64,000 nt of DNA, from contig JAANBC010000060.1 in assembly GCA_014621405.1 (NCBI GenBank), positions 1-64,000 of the forward strand, in the 5' to 3' direction. The stretch is from Stylonectria norvegica. Its lineage: Eukaryota; Ascomycota; Sordariomycetes; Hypocreales; Nectriaceae. Shown piece by piece: positions 58,737-64,000 of the stretch. Position numbers and translations under genes: made by a program. The stretch's first letter is position 1. The number at the start of each line of letters is the position of its first letter. A model generated the notes under the pieces. That model was not told the origin of the DNA. It did not search any database and saw only the letters and a program-made list of their open reading frames with translations.

Positions 58737-59989
58737 AAAATATTAGGCCCTGGTACTATGGGACTTCAGTCTTACTACTGAGTAGACGGGGTGCGAGATG
58801 TTTGCCACTGTTGTGGCTTGTTCAATAGAATCTCTCCCACACGCAACGCACTGGCTCGAGAGAGGCTACTAGCAGCTAAATAAGCCTATAGTACATGTCA
58901 GAGAAATTACTGCTGTCATCACTAGCTTCGTATCATCCAGAGTCTGTTGCGTCAGTTGGGATGTTATATGTAGGTATCCATTTAGTCTTGAGCATGATAA
59001 CGCGGAAGTCTTCGCGCTCGATGGACTCATCGTTTTCTAAACAGCTCTATTCACAAGGCCATCAAGTCTCCCTACATAAATAGGTAGCCAAACGGTTCCT
59101 GAGCTTTTGCCAATTGACGAGTCTCGCTTACCAATGAGGATATCTGTGACGAACATTCCTTCTGTGGTATGGAAGTGGAATGTGGAGATGGTAAGGGCAT
59201 ATTGTTGCTCCTTACTTACTGTAAATGGCAATGCGCGTGCCGTTGCCAGTGCAGCCGATCGGTTGCTCTGATCTCTTGAGGCTTGCTGGCTCGTGTGATG
59301 ATCTTGATACTCATAAAAATAGTTCAGGCTTGCGTAAGCCGCTCTGACTTGAACAATTGATGATTGAACCATGACAAGACTACTTCTCAGCTTTTAAGGT
59401 ATACTTTCAGTGTATGCGAGGATGTCAAGGTGCTGTTTGGCTTTGTGCTAGATGAATTCAAACACATGCAAGCCAGACACAGGACCTGTCTTTGAAACAA
59501 AGCCCTCCTGGCTCCTTAAAGTGTCGCAAGCGGACAAGCCTTCTGCCGAACTAGATATCGGGGAAGGTCAGCTAAGAGGCATCACAGCGCGCTCGCCTCA
59601 CAATGTGAACACGTGGGTGATATTTGGTGGGTATGGTGCATCGAGTTCTTGGAGCTTGTTGGCGTGACCGCTGGCTGGCCAACAATGCTCGAATAAAAGG
59701 TCAGCAGGATGATAATGTAGTGAGCGCCGAACCTTCCCAAGATGACAGAGATCGTCTTATGACATGTCGGGTGGACCTAGAAGGGCCAATCCGACAGCTT
59801 TTGTAGAAAGACGCAGTCATTGATCTGATCGTACTTCAAACCCACCTTGAGATGCGTACTTGTATTGAACGATTCATATATAAATAGACCGCGCAGCTGT
59901 TTTCGTATTATAGACTAACAATCTATACCGCCCAGACCATCAAATAGATTTATTAAGCATCACTTTAAGCATCTCCTGAAGACAACAAG
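58737..59989. other. Gene-poor stretch with possible short genes
   Basis: Minus-strand frame 59037-59372 starts with a good ATG and contains a possible intron (donor GTAAGC inside ILIGKRDS, acceptor TTATGTAG) leading to GRLDGLVNRAV, which would make a product of about 90 residues of unknown family. Plus-strand frame 59452-59667 also begins with ATG and is protein-like at first. Neither can be confirmed from sequence alone. Confidence 0.3.
59874..59887 (+). promoter_or_regulatory. TATA box ahead of the small secreted peptide
   Basis: TCATATATAAATAG, about 105 bp before the ATG at 59990. A strong TATA-like sequence at a suitable distance from a start codon. Confidence 0.55.
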
Positions 59990-60106
59990 ATGTTTTCTAA
60001 GGCTACTATCACCACTGCTCTCATCATCAATGGAATCTCCGCAACCCCATTCACTCTAATCTGTGACGCTGCGAATAACCCAGATTGGGATGACTGTAAG
60101 ACCTAA
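59990..60106 (+). CDS. Possible small secreted peptide, may be first exon of a longer gene
   Basis: ATG in a favourable context (ACAAGATG) begins a 38-codon frame. Residues 1-19 look like a signal peptide (MFSKATITTALIINGISAT); the short mature part has two cysteines (CDAANNPDWDDC). The GTAAGA inside the last codons could be an intron donor, so the real product may be longer. I could not choose an acceptor, because the following exons stop in all frames I tried. A TATA box lies upstream. This layout resembles small secreted proteins of fungi, but no family is recognised. Confidence 0.4.
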   Translation: MFSKATITTALIINGISATPFTLICDAANNPDWDDCKT

Positions 60107-60259
60107 ATTTCACCCGTTTTCCGAGTACTGCTGAATATCCTTGCCAAGACCAGCAAACATGTGACTCAATGACTCAATCAATGCGAAGTCCAAATCTGAC
60201 CCTAACTATGTGTGGCCTCGTAAGTTGTCACCAACCTAGCTAGCGGATAGTCTCACTTA

Positions 60260-60655
60260 CTAAATTACTTTCCCCATATCCCAACAACTCCGCTTCCTGT
60301 AATACCAATCCCTGCCACGTAAGTTGAAGGGTTGGCAGATCATGAAGTGTTGATGCCATCCAGAAAGGTCGCCATATGTTCCGACGATGGCATTGGTATT
60401 GCGTAGAATTACGTGGTAGATTGAGTTGATACCCTCATCACTGACTGTAAGCCTATCGAAGCAGGCGGTCGGGTTACCTCGAAGAATGAGTTCTCCTTCT
60501 ATATGATAGTGTCCAATAGCGGCGAGAAGGCAGAATCGAAACGCAGCATGCGCAATGGCAAACGGCTCTCCGAGCGGGATGACCAGACGTTGACTACGGG
60601 GTGAGAAGCCGATAACGTTTCCCCCGAAGTATATACTGCGTGTGTCTAATTTCAT
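60260..60655 (-). CDS. Unidentified 131-residue frame
   Basis: Minus-strand frame from ATG 60655 (MKLDTRSIYFGGNVIGFSPR) to stop 60260. It has coding-like composition: a hydrophobic middle (FAIAHAAFRFCLLAAIGHYH), then NPTACFDRLTVSDEGINSIY and SGWHQHFMICQPFN. I recognise no family. A good intron (GTAAGT...AAATTAG) lies directly at the start of this frame, over the ATG, so the true gene probably begins upstream around 60720 and splices into it. The phase of that join is not clear. It may be a decayed gene. Confidence 0.4.
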   Translation of the reverse strand: MKLDTRSIYFGGNVIGFSPRSQRLVIPLGEPFAIAHAAFRFCLLAAIGHYHIEGELILRGNPTACFDRLTVSDEGINSIYHVILRNTNAIVGTYGDLSGWHQHFMICQPFNLRGRDWYYRKRSCWDMGKVI

Positions 60656-60709
60656 GGAATAATATAATGAGAGGTAATTAGCTGGGCACTTACGGCATCC
60701 GATTTTCAA

Positions 60710-63700
60710 ACTGCATTATGCTTTGAAGAGACAGTTACAAACTTGATTCCCGAGACTATCCAGAACAATTGTGATGGCACTGGCGTTCTGTTCTTCCGCC
60801 CCTACTTCACTCAATATTATGGACGCTTCAGCGGCGATGGCATAAGTTGTGCTATGTTGAATGCGCGACAATTGCTAATTTCTTTTAGCCTCTATCAGTT
60901 GACATTTATATTCCAAAGACGGATAGTAAGGGCAATATTTAGGGCTTACTCCAACCGCAATGCAGTAGCTAGGCAACGTCTCATATGTCTGGGACTGCTT
61001 GTCTGTATTTGTGAAACTGTTAGCGTTATTATTTCATAGGGACAGCGTTACCCAGAACCTAGTAGGCCAAAAGCCGTCTGGTGCGACTATTCTCCCTACT
61101 AGTGTATTAGCAGCTTACTTGCATCTTCCTTGTATGAGAAACCCCCGGTATGTCTATGCAAGATACATTTTCAAGCAATACTATCAAGTGACTCGTCCCA
61201 ACTCACATAGCTTGTAAATACAAATGACTTATAGGGTTACAGCCGCACCATGTCTTGTTCTACCTCTGTTTTGCCTCCTCTCGAAGTATACCATCCGACC
61301 CTTGACATGGCTTATTTTATCGTTTGTAGATGATGCGGATTACCTTGGGCTACCTTGCGTAGCACAGCTTATAGTGAGAGATTCGCGAATTGAGGATGGT
61401 TACCCTCGTATTCGTACAGTAACCAGCATGCTAACTTAAGAGGTCACATTTTGACGCATTTTTCTTCGATGTTTGGGTAAGTGCTAGTATTGGCATGCCT
61501 ACTCTAAATATGGAGCTATTTTGGCATTTGAAATGTTCCTGGATGGAAAGTAAGTGGCACCACCTTGTGATTGGTGCATTACAGCTCCGAGCCGGCCCCA
61601 CAAGCCCGCGCACCCCGGGCTTCTGGCGCCGGAAAACACAGGTATGCACCTTATCGGCTATCTGAATGACAATGGCCAAGTGCGCGCCTAGATCTGGACT
61701 TAAGGTAACTAGAACTTTCTCCGCGGAGTTGTAAGGGATAAACGAGCCTCTTGCAACAGATATATTCCCTTTCGGCATAAGTCTGGGCGCCGCCGTGTTA
61801 TTAATGGGAAATTCGAGTTGCCGCTTGTTGACCGATCTATCAATTCAATAATCAGCCTCCGCGGTACTGCCTGGTGTCCTTTTGTTGTAGTCATGATCAG
61901 CTCATGAATTGTTGAAAGCCGGCTCGTATTTCTACACCTGGATTGGGAATATGTGATTGTCACCTTGCTACCTAATGGAGCGCTAAGAAGAGCCTGCTCT
62001 AGTACACTCATCAGGATGCCGCAGCAGCAAGGACGACAGATAGTCTGAAAACTTGATGTGGGTACGTTAACGTCATTCTGGGACGGTCTTGGGATTTGAA
62101 AGTCACAATCAAAAGGGCCATCGACGCCAATAACAAGCTACTGCCCGGAAACAGAACTGATGGACGCATAACGCATAACGCCGTTATAGGTAAACATCCC
62201 TCGTCGCAGGGTTCGAGCTCAACGAAAGAATCCGAGTGGGCCGATATGGCTTAGAACGCGGGACAGCGCCATAAATAAGGGGATACCTGCAAGTCACAAT
62301 GATGTCGCCGAGAAAGGTTATTAATATACCACCTTGTTCATAGTGGCTTCAAGTGGGAGTCTCATTTGACAATTGACCTCGCCCGGCAGATACCAGTACC
62401 ACAGATTATAGAGCATAGGTTATGTCGATAAAAATCGCAGCCCTCGTCGAAAAGAATATACGTATATTGAGAGATGGCAATGGTTAATGATGATTGAATG
62501 ATTGCGTAGGAACATGTGATCAGCTCACGACGATAATCTTCGCATAAGGATGTAGTGGTGAACGACGTCGGGCCAGTCTTAGCCACAGTCGACAGGAGTA
62601 CAAGACAGTATCTCTCACTGGAGAGAAGGGCCCCGCCTCTCTCCTTACCATTCTTGTATACGACGCGTATTTCTGTCGCCGCTGCTAACGATGCTGCCAT
62701 AAACGCTACCGCTGCAATTTCCCCTACCCTTGATCGAAACAGCATCCTAATCTTCATCCCTAGTGTTATGCATAGTAAATCAGGCTCAACCCGTTCATCT
62801 GGGACCTCAATTCTAAAGCCCAAGCCTTATACCGAGACATATATATGAACTGCTGTTTCTAGTTGCTGTATATTGACTAATGTTTTGCTTCGCAGTTCGT
62901 TCCATCACTCTCGAACCTCGCAATTACCTCATATTGTCGGGTCGGATCAGCCCGACTTGTCGTCAGTGTAAAGTTGTTTCAAACCAAGTCGCTATGGCCG
63001 GGTCATGAAAAGTCCTACGATCTTGCCGTAAAACAACGTCGTGTCTTGGATGTACTTTCGCACTACCTGCGGCGCCAGCCTTGATCGTCGTCTGGACAAG
63101 AGAGTCACCCACTGTTGCCGTTGTCACATGTGTTCTGAACGTCGCTACGAGCATCCACCCTCCAGCCTTGAAGTTTTGGAAGATCGCGGCCGAAGTTTCA
63201 GCCATGATGGATGTAATGCTCCAATCCTGTTATTAGTGTTTGATCGAGGACTCGATTGATGGACTATCGTAGCGTGTGAGCTGGGCTAATATCCCGTCTT
63301 GCATCTCGGGAACTACGCTCGGGGACCTCCGCGCTTTCCCAAACCTATTGACAAGGAAAATCGAGCTCGTCCTAAACCTTGGCTCAAAAACTCTAGAGAT
63401 CTGTGATCTGATATGTGAAGATATGGTCAGCACAATCGTCCATGGAAGTAACTGAGGGCGTGGCCAGGAAAGGCCGGTGTTGAGAGAACCGTAAGCTTGC
63501 CACCGACGTGTTGTATTCGAGCATAGGCTGATACTGGCGGCAGAATAGATGCCTTTATCGATGCGCCATGTGAAGATCCTTTCTGCAGGCATGTCATGCT
63601 CTGGCGGCATACTCTAGATAGTTGAAGTGACGGACCGATATGGCTTGGTTACAGACAGCAGAACTGGGATATGGAGTCTGAGACGTTGGGTTCGAATATG

Positions 63701-64000
63701 AGATTATCTGCTTCGTCTCGCCGAGCATAACCAGCAAATGTGCAGCTGTTGTCTAATTCTAACATCGACAGTCTGCTGACATCCATGAGGGCGCTTTCGA
63801 ACGCTTTCACACTTAACTCTCACCGATTAGCAGGTCAGTTAGTCTTCAGCGCTGCTGACCGTAGCTGGAAAAACAACCAAATTCGGTAGCGATCGTGGTG
63901 TTGTGCTGTTCATCCTGCTGTGTGATTTCAGGGGGGGTCAACAACTCCCCTGCAGACGTGGCAGACTCGCCGGTTGCTAGTCGACTCACCGTCCCCCCAC
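60710..64000. other. Gene-poor end of the window
   Basis: No gene assigned. Minus-strand frames with ATG starts at 61709-62011, about 62362-62823, 62963-63205 and 63233-63610 have fairly protein-like composition but no recognisable motifs. 62362-62823 contains one hydrophobic stretch (GEIAAVAFMAASLAAATEI). Coding potential is uncertain, and these may be fragments of genes that continue off the edge, or chance. Confidence 0.4.

Overview
The window looks like part of the nuclear genome of a filamentous ascomycete (Pezizomycotina). Genes have short GT-AG introns of about 43-92 nt. The families are typical of these fungi: HET domain, RTA1, Zn2Cys6 regulators, Hri1 and GH38 vacuolar mannosidase. 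Gene-bearing DNA of ordinary composition alternates with extremely AT-rich DNA dominated by TpA, as expected after repeat-induced point mutation (RIP). I cannot name the species.

Layout. 1-5428: AT-rich edge, a small inverted-repeat element, a three-repeat hypothetical protein, a small PLDc_N-type membrane protein, then an AT-rich block joined to a readable Copia Gag on the minus strand. 5429-10680: mostly decayed DNA with the broken remains of a hybrid histidine kinase (minus). 10684-13900: a spliced RTA1 transporter gene divergent from a Zn2Cys6 regulator. 14699-22333: a cell-surface protein pseudogene with two stops, a large HET-domain gene, and a GH38 alpha-mannosidase interrupted by one TAG. 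22680-41118: about 18.4 kb of RIP-ravaged AT-rich DNA. It holds a 6.68-kb Copia element with matching 174-bp LTRs, a second pair of about 200-bp direct repeats, and a 12-copy 13-bp minisatellite. Scattered N bases lie within it. 41346-52402: the best gene block. It has a two-HKD phospholipase D-like protein, an oxysterol-binding protein, a five-exon C2H2/C2H2/Zn2Cys6 regulator divergent from a spliced complex I PSST subunit (NDUFS7-type), a frameshifted remnant of a luciferase-like flavin monooxygenase, a five-exon glutathione S-transferase and a two-exon Hri1-family protein. 52484-64000: gene-poor. It has a decayed Zn2Cys6 regulator, a secreted beta-propeller-like protein at 57696-58736, a possible small secreted peptide at 59990, and several short frames I cannot assign.

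Working together. The two divergent pairs (RTA1/Zn2Cys6 and finger regulator/PSST) suggest local regulation. No polyketide synthase, peptide synthetase or terpene cyclase is visible, so I do not call a biosynthetic cluster. Several broken genes carry stops that fit C-to-T or G-to-A changes, consistent with past RIP or its leakage. The most interesting leads are the PSST gene paired with an unusual three-finger regulator, the single-stop mannosidase beside the AT-rich block, and the nested AT-rich block. I found no convincing wholly new system.
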